Shown here in pieces: positions 22,933-32,959 of a stretch of 64,000 bases of DNA; the first letter of the stretch is position 1, and each line of letters begins with the position of its first letter. The position numbers and the translations under genes were made by a program. The notes beneath the pieces are model-generated. The model ran no database searches. It had not been told where the DNA came from and saw only the letters and a program-made list of their open reading frames with translations. This DNA comes from Chelydra serpentina (lineage: Eukaryota; Chordata; Testudines; Chelydridae), in NCBI GenBank assembly GCA_037349315.1, contig JBAIAC010000132.1, forward strand, positions 310,001-374,000, given 5' to 3'.

Positions 22933-23005
22933 CACTTGACCAGGGACTTGAACCCTGGACCCTCAGATTAACAGTCTGATGCTCGGCCAACTGAGCTCAC
23001 CAGGC
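22933..23005 (-). tRNA. tRNA-Lys body with GTT (Asn) anticodon
   Basis: 73 nt on the minus strand. The body is Lys-like (GCCTGGTGAGCTCAGTTGG, CAGGGTTCAAGTCCCTG) and the anticodon stem TCAGA/TCTGA is perfect, but the loop reads CTGTTAA, giving GTT. One acceptor mismatch (3-70). No nearby T-run. Could be a pseudogene or a tRNA with switched identity. Confidence 0.7.
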
Positions 23006-23089
23006 TCACATAAGGGAAGAGTAAGTTTGGTGCAGAAGACAAACTCACCAAGCATTCACTAGGGTGTGCACCCAGGGAGCCCTGCCCTA

Positions 23090-23480
23090 GCCCCGCCCCC
23101 ATCCACTCCTTCCCCACCTCAAAACCCCGAAACCCCCGTGCTCCTTGTCCCCTGACCGCTCCCTCCTGAGACCCCCCCACTGTAACTGCCTCCCTAGGAC
23201 CCTACCGCCTACCTGTCCCCTGACTGCCCCGACCCCTCTCCACGCCCCCGCCCCTGACAGCCCCCCCCAATCCTTCACCCATCCAACCCCCCCTGCTCCT
23301 TGTTCCCTTACCACCCCCTCCAGAGACCCCCCCGCCCCCTAATCACCCCCCGGGACCCCTCCAACAATCCTGTCCCCTGACTGCCCCGGCCCCTAGCCAC
23401 ACCCCCACCCCTGACAGGCCCCCCTGGGACTCCCACGCCCTATCCAGCCCCCCCCATTCCATGTCCCCTGACTGCCCGTC
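23090..23480. repeat. C-rich imperfect repeat
   Basis: Degenerate tandem-like units built on TGTCCCCTGACTGCCCC and CCTCCTGAGACCCCC. No gene; short ORFs arise from base bias. Confidence 0.65.
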
Positions 23481-23666
23481 CCCTGACTGCTCCCTCTGTA
23501 GGGCTGTTTTAACCCCTCCCGGGCAGGAGCAGGTAACCACCCCGCTACACCCACCCATGTCCCTTTTCCCATCTCTCTCTGCTCCCCACCTCCTGGCAGC
23601 TCTGTCTAGTGGCTGCTCCCACCCACACATTCAAAGTGGCAGAGGAAGTTCCCCCTCCTGGGGTGG

Positions 23667-23835
23667 GAAGGTTGCCTAGTGGTTAAGGCACAGGGTTCAG
23701 GTGTTCTGGGTTTGAGTCTCTGCTCTGCCACAGACTCCCTGCTTAGCCTTGTGAAAGTCACTTCACCTCTGTGTGCCCTAGATCCCACCTGCCAAACGGG
23801 GCCAATCCTGACCCTGCCTCCTAGGCTAAATCCAT
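23667..23835 (+). mobile_element. MIR/CORE-like SINE fragment
   Basis: tRNA-like head with A-box TTGCCTAGTGGTTAAGG and B-box GGGTTTGAGTC, then TCTGCTCTGCCAC and GTGAAAGTCACTTCACCTC, which is the layout of an old MIR-type SINE. Confidence 0.65.
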
Positions 23836-23846
23836 TCATGGCTGTA

Positions 23847-23906
23847 CGGCTCGGAAGGCTGCTCCTCCCCCTCCAGGGGAGGGGGGAGGAGCAGCCTTCC
23901 GAGCCG
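23847..23906. repeat. Near-perfect 28-bp hairpin
   Basis: The arm CGGCTCGGAAGGCTGCTCCT (continuing as C/T-rich) is repeated as its reverse complement ending GAGCAGCCTTCCGAGCCG, with one extra G and a tiny loop. It lies just after the SINE fragment. Confidence 0.85.
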
Positions 23907-24117
23907 CAGCTCACTAGGGTGTGCCCGGACACACCCGCACACCCCGTGCGCACGCCTCTGTCGCCAAGAAAATGAGGGCCGGAAACAGCAGCTTTCTCCG
24001 GCACGTTTCTCAGCTCATTTCCCCACCCGCTGCCCTGCAGGGGTTGGGGTGATCCCAGTGGCCAAAAGGGGAGCACCTCGCTGGGCAGCTAATGGAGCTG
24101 GGAAAAGTAAAACTTCA

Positions 24118-24189
24118 TCTTTCTGCCTGGTTTAAAGCCAGGGGCCTTTTGCATGTCAGGCAAATGTGATAACCAGACACTAGAGAAAC
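24118..24189 (-). pseudogene. tRNA-Val-derived relic, anticodon GAC
   Basis: 72 nt on the minus strand with the Val body, but the loop reads CTGACAT (GAC, not used for Val in eukaryotes), the B-box is GGCTTTAAACC and the A-box is changed. It marks the edge of the 57-bp minisatellite. Confidence 0.75.
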
Positions 24190-24226
24190 TCTGCAACAGG
24201 GATCTGCCCCTCCCCTCAGAGAGCAA

Positions 24227-25665
24227 CAGTGACACCGAGTGGCCACGTGGGGTAATGCCCACAGCGTCTCTCTCAGAGAGCGACAGCGACACCGGGTGGC
24301 CACGTGGGGTAATGCACACAGCATCTCTCAGAGAGCAACAGTGACACCAGGTGGCCACGTGGGGTAATGCACACAGCGTCTCTCTCAGAGAGCGACAGCG
24401 ACACCGGGTGGCCACGTGGGGTAATGCACACAGCGTCTCTCTCAGAGAGCGACAGTGACACCGGGTGGCCACGTGGGGTAATGCACACAGCGTCTCTCTC
24501 AGAGAGCAACAGTGACACCGGGTGGCCACGTGGGGTAATGCACACAGCGTCTCTCTCAGAGAGCAACAGTGACACCGGGTGGCCACGTGGGGTAATGCAC
24601 ACAGCATCTCTCTCAGAGAGCAACAGTGACACCGAGTGGCCACGTGGGGTAATGCACACAGCGTCTCTCTCAGAGAGCAACAGTGACACCGAGTGGCCAC
24701 GTGGGGCAATGCACACAGCGTCTCTCTCAGAGAGCAACAGCGACACCGGGTGGCCACGTGGGATAATGCACACAGCATCTCTCTCAGAGAGCAACAGTGA
24801 CACCGAGTGGCCACGTGGGGTAATGCACACAGCGTCTCTCTCAGAGAGCAACAGTGACACCGGGTGGCCACGTGGGGTAATGCACACAGCGTCTCTCTCA
24901 GAGAGCAACAGGGACACCGGGTGGCCACGTGGGGTAATGCACACAGCGTCTCTCTCAGAGAGCAACAGTGACACCGGATGGCCACGTGGGGTAATGCACA
25001 CAGCGTCTCTCTCAGAGAGCAACAGCGACACCGGATGGCCACGTGGGGTAATGCACACAGCGTCTCTCTCAGAGAGCAACAGTGACACCGGGTGGCCATG
25101 TGGGGTAATGCACACAGCGTCTCTCTCAGAGAGCGACAGTGACACCGGGTGGCCACGTGGGGTAACGCACACAGCGTCTCTCTCAGAGAGCAACAGTGAC
25201 ACCGGGTGGCCACGTGGGGTAATGCACACAGCATCTCTCTCAGAGAGCAACAGTGACACCGGGTGGCCACGTGGGGTAATGCACACAGCGTCTCTCTCAG
25301 ACAGCAACAGTGACACCGAGTGGCCACGTGGGGTAACGCACACAGCATCTCTCTCAGAGAGCAACAGTGACACCGAGTGGCCACGTGGGGTAATGCACAC
25401 AGCGTCTCTCTCAGAGAGCAACAGTGACACCGGGTGGCCACGTGGGGTAATGCACACAGCATCTCTCTCAGAGAGCAACAGTGACACCGGGTGGCCACGT
25501 GGGGTAATGCACACAGCGTCTCTCTCAGAGAGCAACAGTGACACCGAGTGGCCACGTGGGGTAATGCACACAGCGTCTCTCTCAGAGAGTAACAGTGACA
25601 CCGGGTGGCCACGTGGGGTAATGCACACAGCATCTCTGTCAGAGAGCAACAGCGACACCAGGTGG
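24227..25665 (+). repeat. 57-bp minisatellite, array 1, about 25 copies
   Basis: Unit includes GTGACACCGGGTGGCCACGT, GGGGTAATGCACACAGCGT and CTCTCTCAGAGAGCAACAG. It is 57 bp (19 codons), so three long ORFs run through it on both strands; these are artefacts. Each unit holds the palindromes CCACGTGG and CTCTCNGAGAG. The array lies in the flank of a Val relic; paralogous flanks have no array. A second array at 29063 has opposite orientation, and a single unit lies near 41503. Confidence 0.97.
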
Positions 25666-25733
25666 TTTACCTCCCATACCGGGTGGAGAAGCTGGAGAAA
25701 GTGGTGGCAGGTCTTTGATGGGTCAGCTGGTAG

Positions 25734-26134
25734 CAGGGCCGGCTCCAGGCACCAGCAAAACAAGCTGGTGCTTGGGGCGGCAAGTTTCTAGGGGCGGCAT
25801 TCTGGCGCCAGCCATGCCGCCCCTAAATATGTGCCCAGGCTGCCCTAGCTCACCTCCGCTGCCGCCACTGGCTCGCACGCCACGGCGCGCGAAACAGCTG
25901 ATTCTCGTGCCTGCTGGAGGGGGAGATCCTCAGCGGCCGCAGCGCGCGAATCAGCTGATTCACGCGCCGCTGCTCCCCCTCCCTCCTAGGCTTGATAGCC
26001 TGGGGGAGGAGGCAGGGCTGGGGATTTGGGGAAGGGGCGGAGTTGAGGCGGGGGTGGGGTAAGAAAAAAATGGGGCGGGGGTGCGGCCAAATTTGTTTTT
26101 GCTTAGGGCGGCAAAAATCCTACAGCCGGCCCTG
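25734..26134. mobile_element. hAT-type MITE, ends CAGGGCCGGC / GCCGGCCCTG
   Basis: 401-bp non-coding element with inverted ends CAGGGCCGGC and GCCGGCCCTG. Flanks GCTGGTAG (25726-25733) and GCTGGTAC (26135-26142) form an 8-bp target duplication with one change. The Val-module copy near 22330-22385 is continuous across the site, i.e. an empty site. Confidence 0.85.
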
Positions 26135-26397
26135 GCTGGTACAGCAAAGACCTGGAACCGGCTCCCAGGAAGTCATCCTTACGTCACCCTTGTGACTCCA
26201 GCTTGAAGGAGAGCTTCTTTCCTGCCCCTCGCTGAGAAAGAGCAAGAGAAGAAAGATCACCCGCATGGGCCCACTGGGTCCACAAGCCCACGCTGCTTTT
26301 CTGTGCTGGGGAGCGTGAAATGAGGGACTCGTGGCAGGTAATGCCACTCCTGCATTTCCAGAATACAAGCCCAAAGATCATGCTGAAGCCTGGGGTT

Positions 26398-27555
26398 CAA
26401 CTATCCATCCATCCCAGTATCCTGTCCACCGACAGTGGCCAAAGCCACGTGACCCAGAGTGAGTGGACCCAACAGGTAATGATCAAGTGATCTCTCTCCT
26501 GCCATCCATCACCCCCCTCTGACAAACAGAGGCTAAGGACACCATTTCTTACCCATTCTGGCTAATAGCCATTAATGGATTTAACCTCCATGAATTTATC
26601 CAGTTCTCTTTTAAACCCTGTTATAGTCCTAGCCTTCACAGCCTCCTCAGCCTCCACAGGTTGACTGTGCGCTGTGTGAAGAGGCACTTCCTTTTATTTG
26701 TTTTAAACCTGCTGCCCACTAATTTCATTGGGAGGCCCCTAGTTCTTTTATTATGAGAACAAGTAAATAACTTTTCCTTATTCACTTCCTCCACACCACT
26801 CATAATTTTATAGACCTCTATCATAGCCCCCTTAGTCTCCTCTTTTCCAAGCTAAAAGGTCCTAGCCTCTTTAATCTCTCTTCATATGGGACCCGGTCCA
26901 GACCCCTAATCATTTTAGTTGCCCTTTTCTGAACCTTTTCTAATGCCAGGATATCCTTTTTGAGATGAGACCACAATTGTACGCAGTATTCAAGATGTGG
27001 GCGCACTATGGATTTGTATAGGGGCAGTAAGATATTCTCCGTCTTATTCTCTATCCCTTTTTAATGATTCCTAACATCCCGTTTGCTTTTTTGACTGCCG
27101 CTGCACACTGCATGGACATCTGTAGAGAACTATCCACGATGACTCCAAGATCTTTTTCCTGATTAGTTGTAGCTAAATTAGCCCCCATCATATTGTATGT
27201 ATAGTTGGGGTTATTTTTTCCAATGTGCATTACTTTACATTTATCCACATTAAATTTCATTTGCCATTTTATTGCCCAATCATTTAGTTTTGTGAGATCT
27301 TTTTGTAGTTCTTCACAGTCTGCTTTGGTCTTAACTATCTTGAGCAGCTTAGTATCATCTGCAAACTTTGCCACCTCACTGTTTACCCCTTCTTCCAAAT
27401 CATTTATGAATAAGTTGAATAGGATTGGTCCTAGGACTGACCCTTGGGGAACACCACTAGTTACCCCTCTCCATTGAGAAAATGTACCATTTATTCCTAC
27501 CCTTTGGTCTCTCATTGTACCATAAGGGGAGATGGTTGCTTCTAAAGGAAGGGGA
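26398..27555 (-). mobile_element. 5'-truncated CR1 with decayed ORF2
   Basis: Minus-strand CR1. From 27540 downward it encodes the RT core ([22 protein letters not shown]) to about 27051, then a second frame with [11 protein letters not shown] and KRATKMIRG, then the 3' UTR to about 26398. Stops and frameshifts break ORF2. It differs clearly from the 5' CR1 of the window, so it belongs to another CR1 subfamily. It ends about 15 bases from a tRNA-Ser gene. Confidence 0.92.
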
Positions 27556-27569
27556 AGATTAAATGCAAC

Positions 27570-27650
27570 TGATGAGGATGGGATTTGAACCCATGCATGC
27601 AAAGCACAATGGATTAGCAGCCATCACCTTAACCACTCAGCCACCTCATC
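27570..27650 (-). tRNA. tRNA-Ser(GCT), one base deleted
   Basis: 81 nt on the minus strand: GATGAGGTGGCTGAGTGG, anticodon GCT, variable arm, B-box GGTTCAAATCC, acceptor fully paired. Compared with the usual 82-nt Ser(GCT), one base is missing from the 5' anticodon stem (ATGG before CTGCTAA), which shortens the stem. No T-run follows. Possibly inactive. Confidence 0.72.
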
Positions 27651-27659
27651 TGAGCTGTC

Positions 27660-29060
27660 AAAAAAAGGACAGGAGCAGAAATCAAAGGCCAGCAGAGATC
27701 AGGACAATCAGGAGTTTTTAAATACCAAGTGTAAGCAGGGTCTGGATGAGCTCCCCCCTCACATCGAGTGATGAGCTGGGGAAAGACGTCAGGACCAGGC
27801 CATGTGTGCACAGACACTCCTACTCGGCCTGGGTATGCAGCATGCTGGGGCCGCTTTGCCAAAGGAACCAGTTCTGGCTGGTGTTGGGTTACAAATCACT
27901 GTAGCATTGAGTGGAATGAAATGTTATTCTCCTTCCTGTCCGAGTGAAGGGCAGCAGAACATACCGAGTCCGTCCTGACGGAGGGGCGAGGTGGGTGAGA
28001 AATTCCTTTTATTGCACTGCATAGAAGTGATTGAGGACGTCACCCTAATCCAGTGGTCCCCACACTTTTCACACTGTGCCCTCTTGTCCGTGTCTGCGGC
28101 CCCTCGGAAGCCGCAGTCGAGAACCGGGGCTGAGAGCAGGGCCATGGCTTCCTAGGGAGAGGGGAGCGGACAGGGGTAAGGGGAACGAGGCTGGGCCAGG
28201 ACCCAGGGGCCCAGGCTGAGGGTAGGGTTGGGGAAGAGCTGGGGCAGACGAGGGCTGAGTGGGGCTCCCTCCGTGCCCTCAATGTGGGATCATAACCCCG
28301 ACATGGGGGCCAATGCTGGGAGGAAGGGTCCTGCCATCTAGAGCCTGAGGGCATGGGGCCACCGCCAGAGCACGTGTCCGACCGGTGGCATCCCTGCACC
28401 ACAGCCAGGGCCTGGGCCATGTGAGGGGGAGACTGTGAACGTCCCGTCTGTCCCAGAGACGCTGTTTGCGATATCCCTGAGCCACAGAACGAGGTGACGT
28501 GTTTCCCTTGAACCGTTCCCATTTTCCTTATGGTTTAAATCGATTGCTCTTTAATCCATTGGATTTGCTTGAAGCACATGCAACGATCCGTGGGTCAGGG
28601 AAGCATCCAGAGCAGAGAGAGAACCCCAGAGTGGGGACATCCCAGCCCCTGTTTTAAGTGACCACAACAAGACTGGGGGTCGAGCCCCCCAGGGGTCCTG
28701 GGCCCAGCCTTGTCGGGGTCACGAGGACTCTGCCACACACGAGAGTAGACAGAGAGTCCTCGAGGTCAGGCTGCCTCTGGGTGAGGGAGTGGGAGTGGGG
28801 ACTCAGGGCCTTTCACTAGCCCATTCCACCGGGGTCGTGGATAAGCCAGGAAAGTTTGCTGCACTAGCAGGACCATAACCCCCTTTACACTGGCACTCTG
28901 TCCTCATCGCTTCTCTCCCTCTCTCCCCTCGGGTCTCTCAGCACCTGGCCCCCCAGCGCTTCCTGCCAGCCCCAGACTGCGCTGTCTGGGCCTGCTCCTG
29001 GGGGTGTGAGCCTCTCTCCTGACTCCTAAGGACTCAGCAGGAGCAAGGGGCCTGTCTAGG
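27660..29060. other. No gene seen, 27660-29060
   Basis: Mixed GC-rich DNA. A piece near 28040-28110 (AGTGGTCCCCACACTTTTC ... GCGGCCCCTCGG) resembles a dispersed MITE family. ORFs on both strands have no domain. Confidence 0.45.
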
Positions 29061-29062
29061 AA

Positions 29063-30022
29063 ATGCTCTCTCAGAGAGATGCTGTGTGCATTACCCCACG
29101 TGGCCACCCGGTGTCACTGTTGCTCTCTGAGAGAGACGCTGTGTGCATTACCCCACGTGGCCACCCGGTGTCACTGTTGCTCTCTGAGAGAGACGCTGTG
29201 TGCATTACCCCACGTGGCCACTCGGTGTCACTGTTGCTCTCTGAGAGAGACGCTGTGTGCATTACCCCACGTGGCCACCCGGTGTCACTGTTGCTCTCTG
29301 AGAGACGCTGTGTGCGTTACCCCACGTGGCACCCGGTGTCACTGTTGCTCTCTGAGAGACGCTGTGTGCGTTACCCCACGTGGCCCCCCGGTGTCACTGT
29401 TGCTCTCTGAGAGAGACGCTGTGTGCATTACCCCACGTGTCCACCCGGTGTCACTGTTGCTCTCTGAGAGACGCTGTGTGCATTATCCCACGTGGCCACC
29501 CGGTGTCACTGTTGCTCTCTGAGAGAGACGCTGTGAGCATTACCCCACGTGGCACCCGGTGTCACTGTTGCTCTCTGAGAGACGCTGTGTGCGTTACCCC
29601 ACGTGGCCCCCCGGTGTCACTGTTGCTCTCTGAGAGAGACGCTGTGTGCATTACCCCACGTGTCCACCCGGTGTCACTGTCGCTCTCTGAGAGAGACGCT
29701 GTGTGCATTATCCCACGTGGCCACCCGGTGTCACTGTTGCTCTCTGAGAGAGACGCTGTGAGCATTACCCCACGTGGCACCCGGTGTCACTGTTGCTCTC
29801 TGAGAGACGCTGTGTGCGTTACCCCACGTGGCCCCCCGGTGTCACTGTTGCTCTCTGAGAGAGACGCTGTGTGCATTACCCCACGTGTCCACCCGGTGTC
29901 ACTGTTGCTCTCTGAGAGAGACGCTGTGTGCGTTACCCCACGTGGCCCCCCGGTGTCACTGTTGCTCTCTGAGAGGGATGCTGTGTGCATTACCCCATGT
30001 GGCAACCCAGTGTCACTGTCGC
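29063..30022 (-). repeat. 57-bp minisatellite, array 2, inverted, with higher-order units
   Basis: About 17 units of the same family as the 24.2-25.7 kb array, on the opposite strand. Units vary from about 53 to 57 bp. A variant with CCCCACGTGTCCACC recurs at 29431, 29654 and 29879, a spacing of 223 and 225 bp, showing a four-unit higher-order repeat. Open frames here are artefacts. Confidence 0.95.
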
Positions 30023-30044
30023 TTGTTCGTTGGGGGCGGGGCGA

Positions 30045-30290
30045 GAGGAGAAAGTTGTGGGGGTTGCAGAACAGGGTTTAGTTAATTTCACGTCACGATC
30101 CCCCCAGGCCCTTTCCCTGCAGACACACACCCGACATTCTGCCATGCTGGGGAAACGCTTCGTCTCTTTACTCCAGTGGGGACCTGGCCCCTCCTGCCGG
30201 GGCTCAGCCCAGAGACATTTTCCAGCCTCCCCAGTAATACAGTCTGTGAAGGAAACACTAGAACGGAGCAGAAGCAAAGGGGCTGGGCAG
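30045..30290 (-). repeat. Third copy of the KRAB-gene 5' module
   Basis: Parallels 55800-55975 and the reverse complement of 62260-62420 (CAGACACACACCCGACATTC, CCAGTGGGGACCTGGCCCC, CCCAGAGACATTTTCCAG). Only the sequence just upstream of the KRAB gene first exon is present; no exon follows here. Confidence 0.65.
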
Positions 30291-30689
30291 GCTCCATAGG
30301 GGACACCGGCTCCCCCTGTTCCCTCCTGGGCCCCGGCCAAGCCCTGTTGCTGGCAGAGAACAGACGCCCCATCGCCAAACACTGACACACACACCCACAC
30401 ACACACTGACACTTTCTTCTCCCCCCGGACTTTCCTGGCTCCCAGGGGACGCTCCACCCCCCACGTGTCCCACTGTCCTTCCCCCGCCCGCAGCTCCGGC
30501 TCGTCCCCCCGCCACCCCCGGCCCCACACAGGGGAACCCCCCGGCCCCAGGCGCTGTCCCCACCTGGGTCCCGGCGGGGCCGGGGCCAAGCCCGGCTGCA
30601 GCTGAGCCCAGCAGCTCCGCGATCGCCCCGGTGGCTCCGGCAAACACGGGACCCCCCAGGGAGTCGCTGCTCTGCCCCGCTCCCAATAG

Positions 30690-31560
30690 AGCCCGAGCCC
30701 CGCCCCCAGGCGCTGCCCCGCCCCCGGGCAGTGCCAGAGCCCCACCCCCCAGCCGCTGCCCCGCCCCTGGCCTGTGCCTGAGCCCCGCCCCCAGGCGCTG
30801 CCCCGCCCCCGGCCTCTGCCTGAGCCCCGCCCCCAGGCGCTGCCCCGCCCCTGGCCTGTGCCTGAGCCCCGCCCCCAGGCGCTGCCCCGCCCCCGGCCTG
30901 TGCCTGAGCCCCACCCCGAGGCGCTGCCCTGCCCCCGGCCTGTGACAGAGCCCCGCTGCCCCGCCCCCGGGCTGTGCCAGAGCCCCGCCCCCAGGCGCTG
31001 CCCCGCCCCCGGGCTGTGCCAGAGCCCCGCTGCCCCGCCCCCGGCTGTGCCAGAGCCCCGCCCACAGGCGCTGCCCCGCCCCCGGGCAGTTCCAGAGCCC
31101 CGCCCACAGGCGCTGCCCCGCCCCCGGCCTGTGCCTGAGCCCCGCCCCCGGCCTGTGCCTGAGCCCCGCCCCCAGGAGCTGCCCCGCCCCCCGGCTCACA
31201 ATGGAGGCAGATCCCCGCCCCCAGGAGCTCCCCCGACCCCGGGCTGTGCCAGAGCCCCGCCCCCAGGCGCTGCCCCGCCCCCGGGCTGTGCCAGAGCCCC
31301 GCCCCCAGGCGCTGCCCCGCCCCCGGCTGTGCCAGAGCCCCGCCCCCAGGCGCTGCCCTGCCCCCGGGCTGTGCCAGAGCCCCGCCTCTAGGCGCTGCCC
31401 CGCCCCCAGCTGTGCCTGAGCGCCGCCCCCAGGAGCTGCCCCGCCCCCGGCTCCCTATGGAGCCAGAGCCCCGCCCCCTGGAGCTGCCCCGCCCCCGGCT
31501 AACAATGGAGCCAGAGCCCCGCCCCCAGGAGCTGCCCCGCCCCCAGGAGCTGCTCCGGCT
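30690..31560 (+). repeat. 42-bp GC-box minisatellite, about 20 copies
   Basis: Units of CCCGCCCCCAGGCGCTGCC plus a CCTGTGCCTGAGC-type segment. Nearly every unit has two CCCCGCCCC Sp1-type boxes. The long minus and plus ORFs (PEPRPQALPRPRPV repeats and GAGQRLGAGL repeats) come from the 42-bp period. Confidence 0.93.
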
Positions 31561-32093
31561 CCTCCCTCCTTCCCAGCCCCCACCGCTCCCAGCTGCTCCC
31601 TTCCTGTGTCTGCAAATCCCCCCGGGGGGGCTGCAGCGCTCACTGGGGCTGTCTCCAGGGGCCGATGTTGCCTCCATCTGTGCTTCACCTGGGGGAGGGG
31701 GAGGAGCTGGGCCCAGGGTGAGCCAGCAAAGTGCGGGGGCAGGGAAAGAAGGGCTGTGGGGAAAGGTGGGTGTTTTACAGGAGGGGGAGGGGTGGATCCC
31801 GGGGGCGTCAGGAGAACTTGGGCAGCAAAGGCTCCGGGACATTGAGAGGAAACCCTGGTGGTCCCGGTGTTGGCCAGGGTTTGTACAGCACCTCGCACAA
31901 TGGGGGGGGTCCCAATCTCAGTCCTGGGCTGTGGAGAACCTGGGAGCCCCGATCTCTGGTTCCTGATCACAGGTGCTGGGAATGGAGAGAGAGAAGCTCA
32001 GCACGGGAAGGGTTAATCCAGCGCTGGGTGCTGGCCCCGCTGGGCAGCGCTGCTGCTCTTAGGAGCGGCTCTTAGACCCCAGAGCGATCCCAG

Positions 32094-32165
32094 TCCCATG
32101 TGGTCTAGTGGGCAGGAGTCCTGGTTTTCACCCTAGTGGCCTAGGCTCAATTCCCAGGGTGGGAA
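32094..32165 (+). pseudogene. tRNA-Glu(TTC), decayed
   Basis: 72 nt resembling Glu: TCCCATGTGGTCTAGTGG, anticodon TTC, 3' GTGGGA-A. The anticodon stem has two mismatches, the T stem one, the acceptor one, and the B-box is GGCTCAATTCC. A TTTT lies at 32177-32180. Most likely a pseudogene. Confidence 0.7.
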
Positions 32166-32753
32166 TAGTGCTGAGCTTTTGCTCAGGGGGAGGCAGGAAA
32201 TGAAAGGAAGGTGGCAGGATCCTGCCAGCAGGGGAGATGGACAGTACTGGGAGGGGCTCCCAGAAGTGGGGGTGGGGGGCAGAGGTCTGGGGGGAGATCA
32301 GGGAAGGATCCCAGCAGTGTGGGAAGTGGGCAGCATGGAGAGCACAGGCCTGGCACGGGGACTGGGGAGAGCGAACGTGTCCCTCTAAACTCACCCACCG
32401 CAGACTAGGCAGGCTGGGAAGAAGGACGTATTCGTTGGTTAATGTCAATCTCTGTGTAAACACACAAACCAATGGTAACATATTTCCATCGATTATAATC
32501 AAACTGACAGATGGGCAAAGTAAGAAACATCCTGCGTGAGAACATCTCCTATTCTCATCCTATGGGGTTCCCTGCTGCCTTCGGTACCACCGTGTGAGTG
32601 TTTCAATTCCCTCCTCGTTTTCACACAGAGACACAAGTTCCTTTGCACGGATACATGGACAGCAAAATCTTCCTGTGTCTCTTGTCTGAGCCAGGGCATT
32701 CGATTCCTTACAAACCTTCTCTCCTGCAGTGACAATGGTCAGACAGAAGGGAG

Positions 32754-32877
32754 TAGGATGACCAGACAGCAAATGTGAAAAATCAGGACGGGGGGTGGGG
32801 GGTAATAGGAGCCTATATAACAAAAAGACCCCAAAATCGGGACTGTCCCTATAAAATCGGGACATCTGGTCACCCTA
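32754..32877 (+). mobile_element. hAT-type MITE, same family as 10214
   Basis: 124 bp from TAGGATGACCAGACAGC to ATCTGGTCACCCTA. Flanks GAAGGGAG and GAAGGGAC give an 8-bp target duplication with one change. Confidence 0.85.
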
Positions 32878-32959
32878 GAAGGGACGTGGCCACCTTTCCC
32901 CCGGCAGTGAGATATTCCATCTCCTCGTTCTTCATGCTGCTGTTGTTATTCCATGAATC

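Noticed and set aside
24089..25791. Three long overlapping ORFs (about 470-514 codons) on both strands
   Set aside because: They are products of the 57-bp period (19 codons) of the minisatellite, open in several frames at once, with no non-repetitive domain.
24227..30022. CRISPR-like array
   Set aside because: Units are contiguous direct repeats without unique spacers, in a vertebrate genome.
30088..31842. 584-codon minus ORF and 205-codon plus ORF rich in Gly/Ala/Pro/Arg
   Set aside because: Caused by the 42-bp GC-box repeat; no splice-bounded exon or conserved motif.
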